Below are positions 1-10,468 of a stretch of DNA of 64,000 nt, one piece after another. How positions within the stretch are numbered: the stretch's first letter is position 1; every line of letters starts with the position of its first letter. The DNA is from Corynebacterium vitaeruminis DSM 20294 (GTDB lineage Bacteria; Actinomycetota; Actinomycetes; Mycobacteriales; Mycobacteriaceae), in contig NZ_CP004353.1 of the NCBI RefSeq assembly GCF_000550805.1, positions 992,001-1,056,000 on the forward strand, written 5' to 3'. The notes below the pieces were generated by a model, which searched no databases, was not told where the DNA came from, and saw only the letters and a program-made list of their open reading frames with translations. The position numbers were made by a program, and so were the translations under genes.

Positions 1-135
1 GACTTCTACGGCGACGAGCGGGTCATCGACGTCCACATCCGCACGATCCGCCGGGCGCTCGGCGACGACGCGGAACGCCCCGAGTTCATCGCCACCGTGC
101 GCGGCGTCGGCTACAAGTTCCTAGGGGCGCCATGA
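1..135 (+). CDS. Response regulator, C-terminal part only (cut by window edge)
   Basis: The first 44 codons are the end of an OmpR/PhoB-type winged-helix DNA-binding domain: the sequence contains [13 protein letters not shown] and ends TVRGVGYKF, the recognition-helix and wing hallmarks of that family. The receiver domain lies outside the window. The stop codon overlaps the start of the sensor kinase (ATGA), so the two are translationally coupled and form a two-component system. The stimulus cannot be inferred from this fragment. Confidence 0.9.
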   Translation, partial: DFYGDERVIDVHIRTIRRALGDDAERPEFIATVRGVGYKFLGAP

Positions 136-1211
136 GGCCGAAACCCACCCGCAGGCTGGGGTACCAGCTCGTCGCCTCGCACCTGGCCGTCGCGCTCGTC
201 TCGCTTGTGACCACGGGAATCGTCGTCTGGGCGCTGGCGCCGTGGTTCTTCGCCCGCTCCGATCACTCGCCCGCACGCGGCAGCGGATACGGGCAGCAGC
301 TCATCGACGCCGTCCACCACGCCCTCGTCTGGGGCCTGCTCGCGGGCGCGCTCGCGGCCGTGGAACTCGGGCTCATCGCCGCGTGGAGCATCTCCCGCTC
401 GGTGCGGCTCATCCGGGACTCCACCAAGCGCCTGGCCCAGGGCGACTACGCCGCGCGCATGCCGCAGACCACCACCCGCGAGCTCGACGAGCTCTCCCGC
501 GACATCGGCACCATGGCCTCGGCAGTCCGCGACACCGAGGCCCGGCGCACGCGCCTCATCAGCGAGGTGAGCCACGAGATGCGCACCCCGCTGACGGTCA
601 TCGATGGCCAGGTGGAGGCCATGCTCGACGGAGTCGTCCCGCTCGACCCGGACAACCTCGCGCCGCTGCTGGCCGAGTCGCACCGCCTGCGCCGACTGGC
701 CGACGACCTGAGCGCCCTCTCCCGGGCGGAGGAGGGGCGGATGGGCCTCGAGCTGCGCGAGGCCGACGTGTGCGAGGTCATCGAGACGGTCGTGCGCCAC
801 TTGCACCCGCAGATCGAGGACGCGGGGATCCACCTCGTCTGCGCGCCCACCGCTCACGCGCACGCGCTCATCGACCCCGACCGGATCGGGCAGGTGATCA
901 CCAACCTCGTGGGCAACGCGATCCGCGCCACCCCGGAGGGCGGGACGATCACCATCACCTGCGCGGAGAGGGACGACGCCGTGGAGGTAACGGTGGCCGA
1001 CACCGGGGCGGGCATCGACGAAGGCGACCTCGAGAAGGTCTTCGAGCGCTTCTACCGAGCGGGCGCCGGCACGGGGTCCGGCATTGGGCTCACGATCGCC
1101 CGGCAGATCGCGCTCCACCACGGCGGCAGCCTCACCGCCAGCTCCGAGGGGCGGGGCAGGGGAGCGACGTTTACCCTCTCGCTCCCGGCCATCACAGGTG
1201 TGCCAGACTAG
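132..1211 (+). CDS. Sensor histidine kinase
   Basis: 359-residue membrane kinase partnering the upstream response regulator. Two hydrophobic segments (about residues 10-38 and 64-88) enclose a short extracytoplasmic loop of about 25 residues. They are followed by a HAMP linker (about 87-140), a HisKA box with the phospho-acceptor His148 in SHEMRTPL, and an HATPase domain with N box ([14 protein letters not shown]), G1 (DTGAGI) and G2 ([12 protein letters not shown]). The very small sensor loop suggests membrane or accessory-protein sensing rather than a large ligand domain (inference). It overlaps the regulator by 4 nt; rsmI follows after 4 nt and may be co-transcribed. Confidence 0.93.
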   Translation: MRPKPTRRLGYQLVASHLAVALVSLVTTGIVVWALAPWFFARSDHSPARGSGYGQQLIDAVHHALVWGLLAGALAAVELGLIAAWSISRSVRLIRDSTKRLAQGDYAARMPQTTTRELDELSRDIGTMASAVRDTEARRTRLISEVSHEMRTPLTVIDGQVEAMLDGVVPLDPDNLAPLLAESHRLRRLADDLSALSRAEEGRMGLELREADVCEVIETVVRHLHPQIEDAGIHLVCAPTAHAHALIDPDRIGQVITNLVGNAIRATPEGGTITITCAERDDAVEVTVADTGAGIDEGDLEKVFERFYRAGAGTGSGIGLTIARQIALHHGGSLTASSEGRGRGATFTLSLPAITGVPD

Positions 1212-1215
1212 AGGA

Positions 1216-2079
1216 ATGAGCTCAGATCTGGCAGGCAACCCCCTCCCGCTGCTCCCGCGCGGCATCATCCTGGCGGCCACGCCGCTGGGCAACGTCGGCG
1301 ACGCCTCGCCGAGGCTCGCCCAGGCGCTCGCCGAGGCCGACGTCGTCGCCTCCGAGGACACCCGCCGCACCCGGGCGCTCGCCCAGGCGCTCGGCGTGGA
1401 GATCCGCGGTCAGGTCTTGAGCAATTTCGACCACAACGAGCAGGGCCGGGCCGCCCAGCTCATCGACTACGCGCGCACCGGCACCGTGGTCGTGGTCACC
1501 GACGCGGGCATGCCAATCGTCTCCGACCCGGGCTTCCCGCTGGTCGAGGCCGCCCACGACGCGGGCGTGCCGCTGACCTGCTTCCCGGGCCCCTCGGCCG
1601 TGCCCGTCGCCCTAGCGCTGTCGGGGCTGCACGTGGGCAAGTTCGCCTTCGACGGCTTCGCCCCGCGCAAACCGGGCCAGCGCCGCGCCTGGTTGGAGAC
1701 CCTCGCCCAGGAGACCCGGGCGGTCTGCTTCTTCGAATCCCCGCACCGCATCGGCGACACCCTCGCCGCGGCCGCCGAGGTCCTAGGGCCCGACCGCCGC
1801 GCGGCGGTGGCCCGCGAGCTGACCAAGACCTACGAGGAGGTCAAGCGCGGCACGCTCGGGGAACTGGCCGAGTGGGCCAAGGACGGGCTGCGCGGGGAGA
1901 TCTCGGTGGTCATCGAGGGCGTCCAGAAGAAGGAGGTCACGGACGTGCGCGAGCTGACCGAAGGCGTCGAGAAGCTCGTCGCGGAAGGCGCGCGCCTCAA
2001 GGACGCCTGCGCGCAGCTGGCCAAGGAGCACGGCGTGAGCAAGAAAGAACTGTATGACGCCGTGCTGGAAGCACGCTGA
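1216..2079 (+). CDS. rsmI: 16S rRNA 2'-O-ribose C1402 methyltransferase RsmI
   Basis: 287 residues. It uses S-adenosylmethionine to methylate the ribose of C1402 in the decoding centre of 16S rRNA. Tetrapyrrole-methylase fold motifs are present: ATPLGNVGDASPR near the N terminus, SEDTRRTRAL, VTDAGMPIVSDPGFPLVE, FPGPSAVPVAL and APRKPGQRR. The start at 1216 is chosen because AGAGGA lies just upstream and family members begin only a few residues before the ATPLGN motif; a longer reading to 1084 would run into the kinase gene and adds a non-conserved tail. metG follows after 14 nt, so the genes are probably co-transcribed. Confidence 0.95.
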   Translation: MSSDLAGNPLPLLPRGIILAATPLGNVGDASPRLAQALAEADVVASEDTRRTRALAQALGVEIRGQVLSNFDHNEQGRAAQLIDYARTGTVVVVTDAGMPIVSDPGFPLVEAAHDAGVPLTCFPGPSAVPVALALSGLHVGKFAFDGFAPRKPGQRRAWLETLAQETRAVCFFESPHRIGDTLAAAAEVLGPDRRAAVARELTKTYEEVKRGTLGELAEWAKDGLRGEISVVIEGVQKKEVTDVRELTEGVEKLVAEGARLKDACAQLAKEHGVSKKELYDAVLEAR

Positions 2080-2093
2080 TAAGGTAAGAAACC

Positions 2094-3923
2094 ATGAATA
2101 ATGTGCTCGTCTCTGTTGCCTGGCCCTACGCCAACGGCCCCCGCCACATCGGACACGTCGCGGGCTTCGGTGTTCCCTCCGACGTCTTCGCTCGTTACCA
2201 GCGAATGATCGGGGCCAACGTGCTTATGGTCTCGGGCACGGACGAGCACGGCACCCCGCTTCTCGTGCAGGCGGACAAGGAGGGCGTGTCCGTCAAGGAG
2301 CTCGCCGACCGCTACAACCGCCAGATCGTGGAGGACCTCGCGGGCCTGGGCCTGTCCTACGACCTGTTCACCCGCACCACCACGCGCAACCACTACGCGG
2401 TGGTCCAGGAGCTGTTCAAGGGCCTGTACGAGAACGGCTACATGATCAAGCAGACCACGATGGGCGCGATCTCCCCGTCGACCGGTCGCACCCTGCCGGA
2501 CCGCTACATCGAGGGAACCTGCCCCATCTGCGGCGCCCCCGACGCCCGCGGCGACCAGTGCGACACCTGCGGCAACCAGCTGGACCCGGCGGACCTCATC
2601 AATCCGGTGTCCAAGATCAACGGCGAGACCCCGGAGTTCATCGAGACCGAGCACTTCCTCCTCGACCTGCCCGCGCTCGCCGAGGCGCTCGGCGCGTGGC
2701 TGGAGGGCCGCACGGACTGGCGCCCGAACGTGCTCAAGTTCTCCCTCAACCTGCTCGAGGACCTGCGCCCGCGCGCGATGAGCCGCGACATCGACTGGGG
2801 CATCCCGATCCCGGTCGAGGGCTGGGAGAACAAGCCCACCAAGAAGCTCTACGTGTGGTTCGACGCCGTGGTCGGCTACCTGTCCGCCTCCATCGAGTGG
2901 GCCAAGCGCTCCGGCGACCCGGAGGCCTGGCGCCAGTGGTGGACCAACCCGGAGGCGAAGTCCTACTACTTCATGGGCAAGGACAACATCACCTTCCACT
3001 CCCAGATCTGGCCCGCCGAGCTGCTCGGCTACCAGGGCAAGGGCGCCAAGGGCGGCTCCGTGCACGCGCTCGGCGAGCTGAACCTGCCCACCGAGGTCGT
3101 CTCCTCGGAGTTCCTCACCATGTCCGGCTCGAAGTTCTCCTCGTCCAAGGGCGTGGTCATCTACGTCAAGGACTTCCTCAAGGAGTTCGGCCCCGATCCC
3201 TTGCGCTACTTCATCGCCGTCGCGGGCCCGGAGACCAACGACACCGACTTCACGTGGGAGGAGTTCGTCCGCCGCGTAAACAACGAGCTGGCCAACGGCT
3301 GGGGCAACCTGGTCAACCGCGCGGTGTCCATGGCGTACAAGAACTTCGGCGCCGTGCCCGCGCCCGCCGCCCTCGAGCCCGCGGACGAGGCCATCCTCGC
3401 CCAGGCGGATAAGGCGATGGCGGAGGTGGGCGAGGCGCTCGCGCACTCGCACTTCAAGCAGGGCATCACCGCGGTCATGCACGTGGTCGGCGAGGCGAAT
3501 GCCTACATCGCGGAGATGGAGCCGTGGAAGCTGGCCAAGGACGATTCCCAGCGCGAGCGCCTGGCCACCGTCCTGTGGACCGCGCTGCAGGTCATCTCCG
3601 ACTGCAACGTCATGCTCACCCCGTACCTGCCGCACACCGCGCAGAAGGTCCACGAGACCCTGGGCCGCGAGGGCGTCTGGGCGGCCACCCCGGAGATCCG
3701 CGAGGTCGTCGACGACGAGCCGCTCGAGCTGGTCGGCGTGGGCCTGCCGGAGCTCGGCCAGACCTATCCCATCATCACCGGCGACTACGCCAACCAGCAG
3801 GCGACCTGGGGCCGCGTCGAGGTTGTCCCCGGCACGGAGCTGGCCAAGCCGAAGCCGCTGATCGCCAAGCTCGACCCGGAGCTCGGCGAGACCGGGCCCG
3901 AGTGGGCGCCGGTGAGCAAGTAA
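2094..3923 (+). CDS. metG: Methionyl-tRNA synthetase
   Basis: 609 residues, class I synthetase charging tRNA-Met in the cytoplasm. The HIGH signature is intact (residues 18-21, PRHIGHVAG), and a zinc knuckle CPICG...CDTCG lies at about 143-160 in the connective peptide. The KMSKS loop appears as KFSSSK near 346-351, a common variant. The C-terminal anticodon-binding helices are present, and there is no C-terminal tRNA-binding appendage. It is followed by a strong bidirectional terminator. Known as metS/metG in corynebacteria. Confidence 0.97.
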   Translation: MNNVLVSVAWPYANGPRHIGHVAGFGVPSDVFARYQRMIGANVLMVSGTDEHGTPLLVQADKEGVSVKELADRYNRQIVEDLAGLGLSYDLFTRTTTRNHYAVVQELFKGLYENGYMIKQTTMGAISPSTGRTLPDRYIEGTCPICGAPDARGDQCDTCGNQLDPADLINPVSKINGETPEFIETEHFLLDLPALAEALGAWLEGRTDWRPNVLKFSLNLLEDLRPRAMSRDIDWGIPIPVEGWENKPTKKLYVWFDAVVGYLSASIEWAKRSGDPEAWRQWWTNPEAKSYYFMGKDNITFHSQIWPAELLGYQGKGAKGGSVHALGELNLPTEVVSSEFLTMSGSKFSSSKGVVIYVKDFLKEFGPDPLRYFIAVAGPETNDTDFTWEEFVRRVNNELANGWGNLVNRAVSMAYKNFGAVPAPAALEPADEAILAQADKAMAEVGEALAHSHFKQGITAVMHVVGEANAYIAEMEPWKLAKDDSQRERLATVLWTALQVISDCNVMLTPYLPHTAQKVHETLGREGVWAATPEIREVVDDEPLELVGVGLPELGQTYPIITGDYANQQATWGRVEVVPGTELAKPKPLIAKLDPELGETGPEWAPVSK

Positions 3924-3938
3924 AGCCCGGTAAATAAC

Positions 3939-3975
3939 AAAAGTGCGTCTCCCAATTCGGAGGCGCACTTTTTGT
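3939..3975. terminator. Bidirectional rho-independent terminator between metG and GNAT gene
   Basis: A 12-bp stem (AAGTGCGTCTCC pairing with GGAGGCGCACTT, one G-U) with a 6-nt loop is flanked by A's on the left and T's on the right. It can end transcription from both convergent genes. Confidence 0.88.
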
Positions 3976-4007
3976 CATTCGGTCACGCTTTCGGCTTCCT
4001 TGGAGGC

Positions 4008-4505
4008 TTACTCCGCAGGCAGCCGCAGGTACATGAGGTGCATGTCGAGCCACTCCCCGAACTTCGTCCCGCATTCCGGGATCGTGCCCGCGGAGACGAA
4101 CCCGAGCTTGCGGTGCAGGGCGATGGAGGCGGCGTTTTCGCCCTCGATGGCGGCGACGATGACGTGGAGGTGGCCGCCTGTGGCGTCGTCGATAAGCGAA
4201 CGCATGAGCGCGGAGGCGATGCCGCGGCCCTGGAAGTCGGGGTGAACGTAGATGGAATTCTCCGCGGTGTGCGCGTAGCCCTGGAAGTCGCGGAAATGGC
4301 TGAGGCTGGCGTAGCCCGCGACGCGATCGTCGACGACGGCGACGAGGATGGGGAGGCCGTCGGCCTGGTGCTCCGTAAGCCACGCGCGGCGGTTGTTCAC
4401 GTCGACGTGGTCGTTGTTCCAGATGGCCACGGTGTTATCCACCGCGTCGTTGTAGATTTCGACGATCCCTGGCAGGTCGTCCTCGCTCGCTGAACGTATC
4501 AACAT
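4008..4505 (-). CDS. GNAT N-acetyltransferase, phosphinothricin/methionine-sulfoximine acetyltransferase-like
   Basis: 165 residues. The N-terminal pattern IRSASEDDLPGIVEIYNDAV with TVAIW, and the acetyl-CoA binding segment VHPDFQGRGIASALMRSL, match the Pat/Bar/MddA branch of GNAT enzymes, which acetylate phosphinothricin or methionine sulfoximine/sulfone. Substrate specificity is inferred from family resemblance only; close homologues often have unknown natural substrates. The gene is divergent from tatD with only 27 nt between start codons. A TAGACT box 8 nt before the ATG and no Shine-Dalgarno suggest a leaderless mRNA. Confidence 0.85.
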   Translation of the reverse strand: MLIRSASEDDLPGIVEIYNDAVDNTVAIWNNDHVDVNNRRAWLTEHQADGLPILVAVVDDRVAGYASLSHFRDFQGYAHTAENSIYVHPDFQGRGIASALMRSLIDDATGGHLHVIVAAIEGENAASIALHRKLGFVSAGTIPECGTKFGEWLDMHLMYLRLPAE

Positions 4506-4513
4506 AGCGTCTC

Positions 4514-4523
4514 AGTCTAGACT
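4514..4523. promoter_or_regulatory. Palindromic shared -10 element of two divergent leaderless genes
   Basis: AGTCTAGACT is a perfect 10-bp palindrome that reads TAGACT on both strands. It lies 9 nt before the tatD ATG on the plus strand and 8 nt before the GNAT ATG on the minus strand, the spacing expected when the transcript starts at the start codon. Inferred from sequence only. Confidence 0.6.
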
Positions 4524-4532
4524 CTTGTAATT

Positions 4533-5375
4533 ATGTCGAAGAAGAAGCCACGTCCCGTTCCCGTTCCCGCGCCGCATACGCCTTTGCTTATCGACGCCCA
4601 TACCCATCTCGCCTCGTGTGGCGCGAGGGACGCGGCCGGCATCCGCGAGATCGTCGACCGCGCGCAGGACGCCGGTGTCGAGCTCATCTGCACCGTCGGC
4701 GACGGGCTCGAGGAGGCGGAGCTGGCGCTTGCCGCGGCGCACGAAGACGAGCGGGTCTTCGCCGCCTGCGCCATCCACCCCACCCGCGCCCGCGAGCTCG
4801 ACGCCGCGGCCCGCGCCCGGCTGGTGGACATGGCCGCCGACCCGCGCTGCGTGGCGATCGGGGAGACCGGCCTGGACACCTACTGGATCCGGCACGAGCC
4901 GGAGACCACCGCGGACCTCGACACCCAGATCGAGGCGCTCGAGTGGCACGCCGACCTCGCCGCGAGCTCCGGCAAGGCGCTCATGATCCACAACCGCGAG
5001 GCCGACGCCGAACTCATGGAGGTGCTCGCCCGCGTTCCGGCCCAGCGGGAGACGATCCTGCACTGCTTCTCCTCGCCGCTGCCCGTGGCGAAGGAGGCGA
5101 TCGAGCGCGGCTACGTGCTGAGCTTCGCGGGCAACGTGACCTTCAAGCGCAACGAGGAGCTGCGGGAGGCGGCGAGGCTGACGCCGCTCGACGCGCTCTT
5201 CATCGAGACCGACGCCCCGTACATGACCCCGGAGCCGTTCCGCGGGGCGCGCAACGAGCCGAGCCTCATCGGGCACACCGCCCGCTGCATCGCGGAGGTG
5301 CGCGGGATGGCGGTGGAGGAGCTGGCGGAGGCGCTGCACCGCAACTTCCGACGCATCTACGGGCTTAACGCATAA
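4533..5375 (+). CDS. tatD: TatD-family metal-dependent hydrolase (DNase)
   Basis: 280 residues, TIM-barrel amidohydrolase family with 3'-5' exonuclease/DNase activity in characterised members. Metal-binding landmarks are present in order: DAHTHL near the N terminus, GETGLD in the middle, IHNREAD, LHCFS and IETDAPYMTPEPFRG. Its place directly after metG is conserved in many actinobacteria. The start lacks a ribosome-binding site but has TAGACT 9 nt upstream, so the mRNA is probably leaderless. No clear terminator separates it from the rpf2 leader. Confidence 0.93.
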   Translation: MSKKKPRPVPVPAPHTPLLIDAHTHLASCGARDAAGIREIVDRAQDAGVELICTVGDGLEEAELALAAAHEDERVFAACAIHPTRARELDAAARARLVDMAADPRCVAIGETGLDTYWIRHEPETTADLDTQIEALEWHADLAASSGKALMIHNREADAELMEVLARVPAQRETILHCFSSPLPVAKEAIERGYVLSFAGNVTFKRNEELREAARLTPLDALFIETDAPYMTPEPFRGARNEPSLIGHTARCIAEVRGMAVEELAEALHRNFRRIYGLNA

Positions 5376-6807
<1,432 letters not shown>

Positions 6808-6827
6808 TTCTTGGAACATTCGGCATG

Positions 6828-6858
6828 GCCCCCGACCGCGAGCGCGGTTGGGGGCTTT
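6828..6858 (+). terminator. rho-independent terminator of rpf2
   Basis: A 12-bp GC-rich stem, GCCCCCGACCGC with GCGGTTGGGGGC (one G-U pair), tetraloop GAGC, then TTT. Confidence 0.88.
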
Positions 6859-6872
6859 CCCATCGTGGTTGG

Positions 6873-6878
6873 TAGGTT
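6873..6878 (+). promoter_or_regulatory. -10 box of rsmA, leaderless spacing
   Basis: TAGGTT ends 8 nt before the rsmA ATG and no Shine-Dalgarno is present between them. Confidence 0.45.
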
Positions 6879-6886
6879 TATTGGTT

Positions 6887-7750
6887 ATGGAACAACAGCG
6901 CTCGCAGCTTCTCGGCCCGGTGGAGATCCGGACGCTCGCGGAGCAACTGGGGGTCTCGCCCACGAAGAAGCTGGGTCAGAACTTCGTCCACGACCCCAAC
7001 ACCGTCCGGATGATCGTCAACGCGGCTGAGCTCGACCCGTCCGACCACGTCATCGAGGTGGGCCCCGGTCTGGGCTCGCTCACCCTCGCGCTGGTGGACA
7101 CCGCGGCCAAGGTCACGGCGGTCGAGATCGACCCGAGGCTCGCCGAGCAGCTGCCGATAACCGTCGCCGAGCGCGCCGGGGGCTACAAGAGCCGCCTCAC
7201 CCTCATCCAGCGCGACGCCCTGCAGATCCGCTCCGAGGACATCGACCGGCCCACCGCGCTGGTGGCCAACCTGCCCTACAACGTCTCCGTGCCGGTGCTG
7301 CTGCACCTGCTCGCCATCTTCCCGTCGATCCGCCGGGTGCTCGTCATGGTCCAGGCAGAGGTGGCCGACCGGCTCGCGGCCGTCCCGGGAAACAAGGTCT
7401 ACGGCGTGCCCAGCGTCAAGGCCAGCTTCTACGGCGACGTCCGCCGCGCGGGCTCGATCGGCAAGAACGTGTTCTGGCCGGCGCCGAAGATCGAGTCGGG
7501 GCTCGTGCGCATCGACTGCTTCCCGCCCGACGCCCAGCCGTGGCCGATCACGGACGCCTCGCGCGCCAAGGTTTTCCCGCTTATCGACGCGGCATTCGCC
7601 CAGCGTCGCAAGACCCTCCGCGCGGCCCTTTCCGGGGTCTACGGCTCGGGCCAGGCGGCCGAGGAGGCCCTGCGCGCCGCGGGCATCGACCCCACCCTGC
7701 GCGGGGAGAAGCTGGACATCGCCCAGTTCGTGAAGCTGGCGGGCATCTGA
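6887..7750 (+). CDS. rsmA: 16S rRNA dimethyladenosine transferase RsmA/KsgA
   Basis: 287 residues. It dimethylates the two adjacent adenines (A1518/A1519) near the 3' end of 16S rRNA; loss causes kasugamycin resistance in other bacteria. SAM-binding motif [12 protein letters not shown] near residue 57, the acidic motif [10 protein letters not shown], and the catalytic [10 protein letters not shown] near residue 128 are all intact, preceded by [10 protein letters not shown]. The start at 6887 ([11 protein letters not shown]) is preferred over 6680, which overlaps the rpf2 end and terminator. The ispE start codon shares one base with the stop (TGATG), indicating coupled translation. Confidence 0.96.
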   Translation: MEQQRSQLLGPVEIRTLAEQLGVSPTKKLGQNFVHDPNTVRMIVNAAELDPSDHVIEVGPGLGSLTLALVDTAAKVTAVEIDPRLAEQLPITVAERAGGYKSRLTLIQRDALQIRSEDIDRPTALVANLPYNVSVPVLLHLLAIFPSIRRVLVMVQAEVADRLAAVPGNKVYGVPSVKASFYGDVRRAGSIGKNVFWPAPKIESGLVRIDCFPPDAQPWPITDASRAKVFPLIDAAFAQRRKTLRAALSGVYGSGQAAEEALRAAGIDPTLRGEKLDIAQFVKLAGI

Positions 7751-8658
7751 TGGCGCGCTCGGTCAGCGCGATCGCGCACGCAAAGGTCAACCTGCACCTC
7801 GGGGTGGGACCGCTCCGCGAGGACGGCTACCACGAGCTGGTTACCGTCTTCCAATCCCTGAGCCTGCACGACGAGCTCACCCTCACCGAGGTCGATGGGG
7901 AAGGCCCGGTCGCCTCGCTCGACGCCCACGGCAACCCGGAGGTCCCCGAGGACGACCGAAACCTCGCCTGGCGTGCCGTCGAGAAGCTTTCTGCCTGGCA
8001 CCGCGACAACGGCGGGGACGCGCTGCCCGCGGTCGCCATCGATCTGCTGAAGGGCATCCCCACCGCGGGGGGCATGGCGGGCGGCTCCGCGGATGCCGCC
8101 GCGACCCTGCGCGCCTACAACGCGCTGCTGCCGGTCGCGGCGCCGGAGGAGGTGCTCTGGCGCATCGCCGCCGAGCTCGGCTCCGACGTCCCGTTCACCC
8201 TGGTGGGGGAGACCCAGCTGGGCACCGGCCGCGGCGAGAACCTCACGCCGATGCTGTCCACCGGCACCTACCACTGGGCCCTGGCCTTTGCCAAGGAGGG
8301 GCTGTCCACCCCGGCGGTGTTCGGCAAGCTCGACCAGATGGAGCGCACCCCGCACCTCGACACCGCCGAGCTGGCCGCCGCGCTGCGCTCGGGCGACGTG
8401 CACCAGGTCGCGCGCCTTATCACCAACGACATGCAGGCCGCCGCCCTCTCGCTGCGCCCCCAGCTCCGGCGGACCATCGAGGCGGGCGAGCGCGCCGGGG
8501 CGCTGCGCGGCATCGTCTCCGGCTCCGGCCCCACCTGCGCCTTCCTCTGCGAGGACGCCGAGACCGCCGCCGAGGTCGCGGGCGAGCTGGGGCTTTACGG
8601 TAAGGCGACCACCGCCACGGGCCCGGCCCGCGGCGCGTACGTGAAAGAAAGCAAGTAG
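7750..8658 (+). CDS. ispE: 4-diphosphocytidyl-2-C-methyl-D-erythritol kinase IspE
   Basis: 302 residues, GHMP kinase of the non-mevalonate (MEP) isoprenoid pathway; it phosphorylates CDP-ME with ATP. AHAKVNLHLGVG at the N terminus, the glycine-rich ATP loop PTAGGMAGGSADAAATLRAYN near residue 104, and the C-terminal VSGSGPTCAFL motif are visible. Start ATG overlaps the rsmA stop; the rsmA-ispE pair is conserved in actinobacteria. The ABC-F gene starts 4 nt after the stop with a GTG codon, so the three genes are likely one operon. Confidence 0.96.
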   Translation: MARSVSAIAHAKVNLHLGVGPLREDGYHELVTVFQSLSLHDELTLTEVDGEGPVASLDAHGNPEVPEDDRNLAWRAVEKLSAWHRDNGGDALPAVAIDLLKGIPTAGGMAGGSADAAATLRAYNALLPVAAPEEVLWRIAAELGSDVPFTLVGETQLGTGRGENLTPMLSTGTYHWALAFAKEGLSTPAVFGKLDQMERTPHLDTAELAAALRSGDVHQVARLITNDMQAAALSLRPQLRRTIEAGERAGALRGIVSGSGPTCAFLCEDAETAAEVAGELGLYGKATTATGPARGAYVKESK

Positions 8659-8662
8659 TTTC

Positions 8663-10468
8663 GTGGCAAACCTCATCAACCTGGAGTCCGTGAGCAAGTC
8701 CTTCGGGCTCAAGACCCTGCTCGACTCCGTCAGCCTCGGCGTGCAGACGGGCGACCGCATCGGCGTCGTCGGCCTCAACGGCGGCGGCAAGACCACCCTC
8801 CTCGAGGTCATCACCGGCATCGAGCCGCCGGACTCCGGCCGCGTCAGCCACAACTCCGACCTGCGCATGGCGGTGGTGACCCAGCGCGCCGAGCTCGACC
8901 CCGAGGCCACCGTCGCCGACGTCGTTCTCGCGCCGCTGGGGCTCGAGACCTTCGAGTGGGCCTCCAACGCCAAGGTGCGCGAGGTCCTCGGCGGCCTCGG
9001 CATCGTCGACCTGGGTCTGGACACCAAGGTGGGCCAGCTCTCCGGCGGCGAGCGCCGGCGCACCAACCTCGCCGCGGCGCTCGTCCAGGACCTCGACCTC
9101 ATCGTCCTCGACGAGCCCACCAACCACCTGGACGTCGAGGGCGTCCAATGGCTGGCCTCCTATCTGCTCAGCCGGAAGCTCGCCATCATCGTGGTCACCC
9201 ACGACCGCTGGTTCCTGGACACCGTGGCCACCCGCACGTGGGAGGTCCACGACGGCCGCGTCGACGCCTACGAGGGCGGCTACAACGACTGGATCTTCGC
9301 CCGCGCCGAGCGCGCCCGCCAGGCCGACGCCATGGAACAGCGCCGCCAGAACCTCGCCCGCAAGGAGCTGGCCTGGCTGCGCCGCGGCGCGCCCGCGCGC
9401 ACGTCCAAGCCGCGCTACCGCATCGAGGCCGCCGAGGCGCTCATCGCGGACGTGCCCGAGCCCCGCAACAAGGTCGAGCTCATCGCGTTCGCCAAGCAGC
9501 GCCAGGGCAAGGTCGTCGTCGAGCTCGAGGACGCCCGCATCGAGACCCCGGACGGGCGCATGCTCGTCGACCACCTCACCTGGCGCCTCGCCCCCGGCGA
9601 GCGCATCGGCCTGGTCGGCGTCAACGGCTCCGGCAAGACCACGCTGCTGCGCGCGCTCGCGGGTGCGCACCCGCTGGCCGCGGGAAAGCGCATCGAGGGC
9701 CGTACCGTCCGCCTGGGCTGGCTGCGCCAGGAACTCGACGACCTCGACCCCTCCCTCCGGCTCCTCGACGCGGTCGAGGAGGTGGCCACCTACGTCCAGC
9801 TGGGCAAGAAGGAGCTGTCCGCCTCGCAGCTGGCCGAGCGCCTGGGCTTTAGCGCGAAGCGCCAGCGCACGCCCGTGGGCGACCTCTCCGGCGGCGAGCG
9901 CCGCCGCCTGCAGCTCACGCGCGTGCTCATGGCCGAGCCGAACCTGCTGCTGCTCGACGAGCCGACCAACGACCTCGACATCGCCACCCTCCAGGAGCTC
10001 GAGTCCCTGCTCGACAGCTGGGCGGGCACCATGGTGGTTATCTCGCACGACCGCTACCTCATCGAGCGCATCGCGGACTCCACGTGGGCGCTGTTCGGCG
10101 ACGGCAAGCTCACCAACCTGCCCGGCGGCATCGACGAGTACCTTTCTCGCCGCGCGCAGCTGGCGGCCGCCGAGGGCACCGGCGTGGTCGACCTGGGCGA
10201 GCCGAACAAGGCGCCGGCGGCGCCCAAGAAGAGCGCGCTGTCCTCGCAGCAGCAGCGCGAGATCAGCAAGCAGATGAGTGCGCTCGAGCGCAAGATGAAC
10301 AAGCTCGACCCGCGCATCGAGAAGCTCAACGAGGACATGGCGGAGGCCGCCGTGGCCGTCGATACGGCTAAACTGGCAGACCTAGACAAGCAACTAAAGG
10401 CGCTGCAGTCAGAGCGCGAGGAGCTGGAGATGGAATGGCTGGAATTGGGAGAGCGACTCGAGAGCTAG
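8663..10468 (+). CDS. ABC-F family ATPase, Uup-like
   Basis: 601 residues, cytoplasmic, without membrane segments. Tandem ABC domains: Walker A GLNGGGKTTL (about 38) and GVNGSGKTTL (about 322), signatures LSGGERRR (about 127 and 409), and Walker B LIVLDEPTNHLD and LLLDEPTNDLD. A charged C-terminal coiled coil covers about 535-601, as in Uup, a branched-DNA/ribosome-associated member. ABC-F proteins act on ribosomes rather than in transport; the exact role is not deducible. It starts with GTG 4 nt after ispE and overlaps the next gene by 34 nt. Confidence 0.92.
   Translation: MANLINLESVSKSFGLKTLLDSVSLGVQTGDRIGVVGLNGGGKTTLLEVITGIEPPDSGRVSHNSDLRMAVVTQRAELDPEATVADVVLAPLGLETFEWASNAKVREVLGGLGIVDLGLDTKVGQLSGGERRRTNLAAALVQDLDLIVLDEPTNHLDVEGVQWLASYLLSRKLAIIVVTHDRWFLDTVATRTWEVHDGRVDAYEGGYNDWIFARAERARQADAMEQRRQNLARKELAWLRRGAPARTSKPRYRIEAAEALIADVPEPRNKVELIAFAKQRQGKVVVELEDARIETPDGRMLVDHLTWRLAPGERIGLVGVNGSGKTTLLRALAGAHPLAAGKRIEGRTVRLGWLRQELDDLDPSLRLLDAVEEVATYVQLGKKELSASQLAERLGFSAKRQRTPVGDLSGGERRRLQLTRVLMAEPNLLLLDEPTNDLDIATLQELESLLDSWAGTMVVISHDRYLIERIADSTWALFGDGKLTNLPGGIDEYLSRRAQLAAAEGTGVVDLGEPNKAPAAPKKSALSSQQQREISKQMSALERKMNKLDPRIEKLNEDMAEAAVAVDTAKLADLDKQLKALQSEREELEMEWLELGERLES

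Noticed and set aside
1830..3968. 712-codon open frame opposite metG
   Set aside because: High-GC antisense shadow with Arg/Gly/Val-rich low-complexity translation and no family motif; metG is intact on the other strand.
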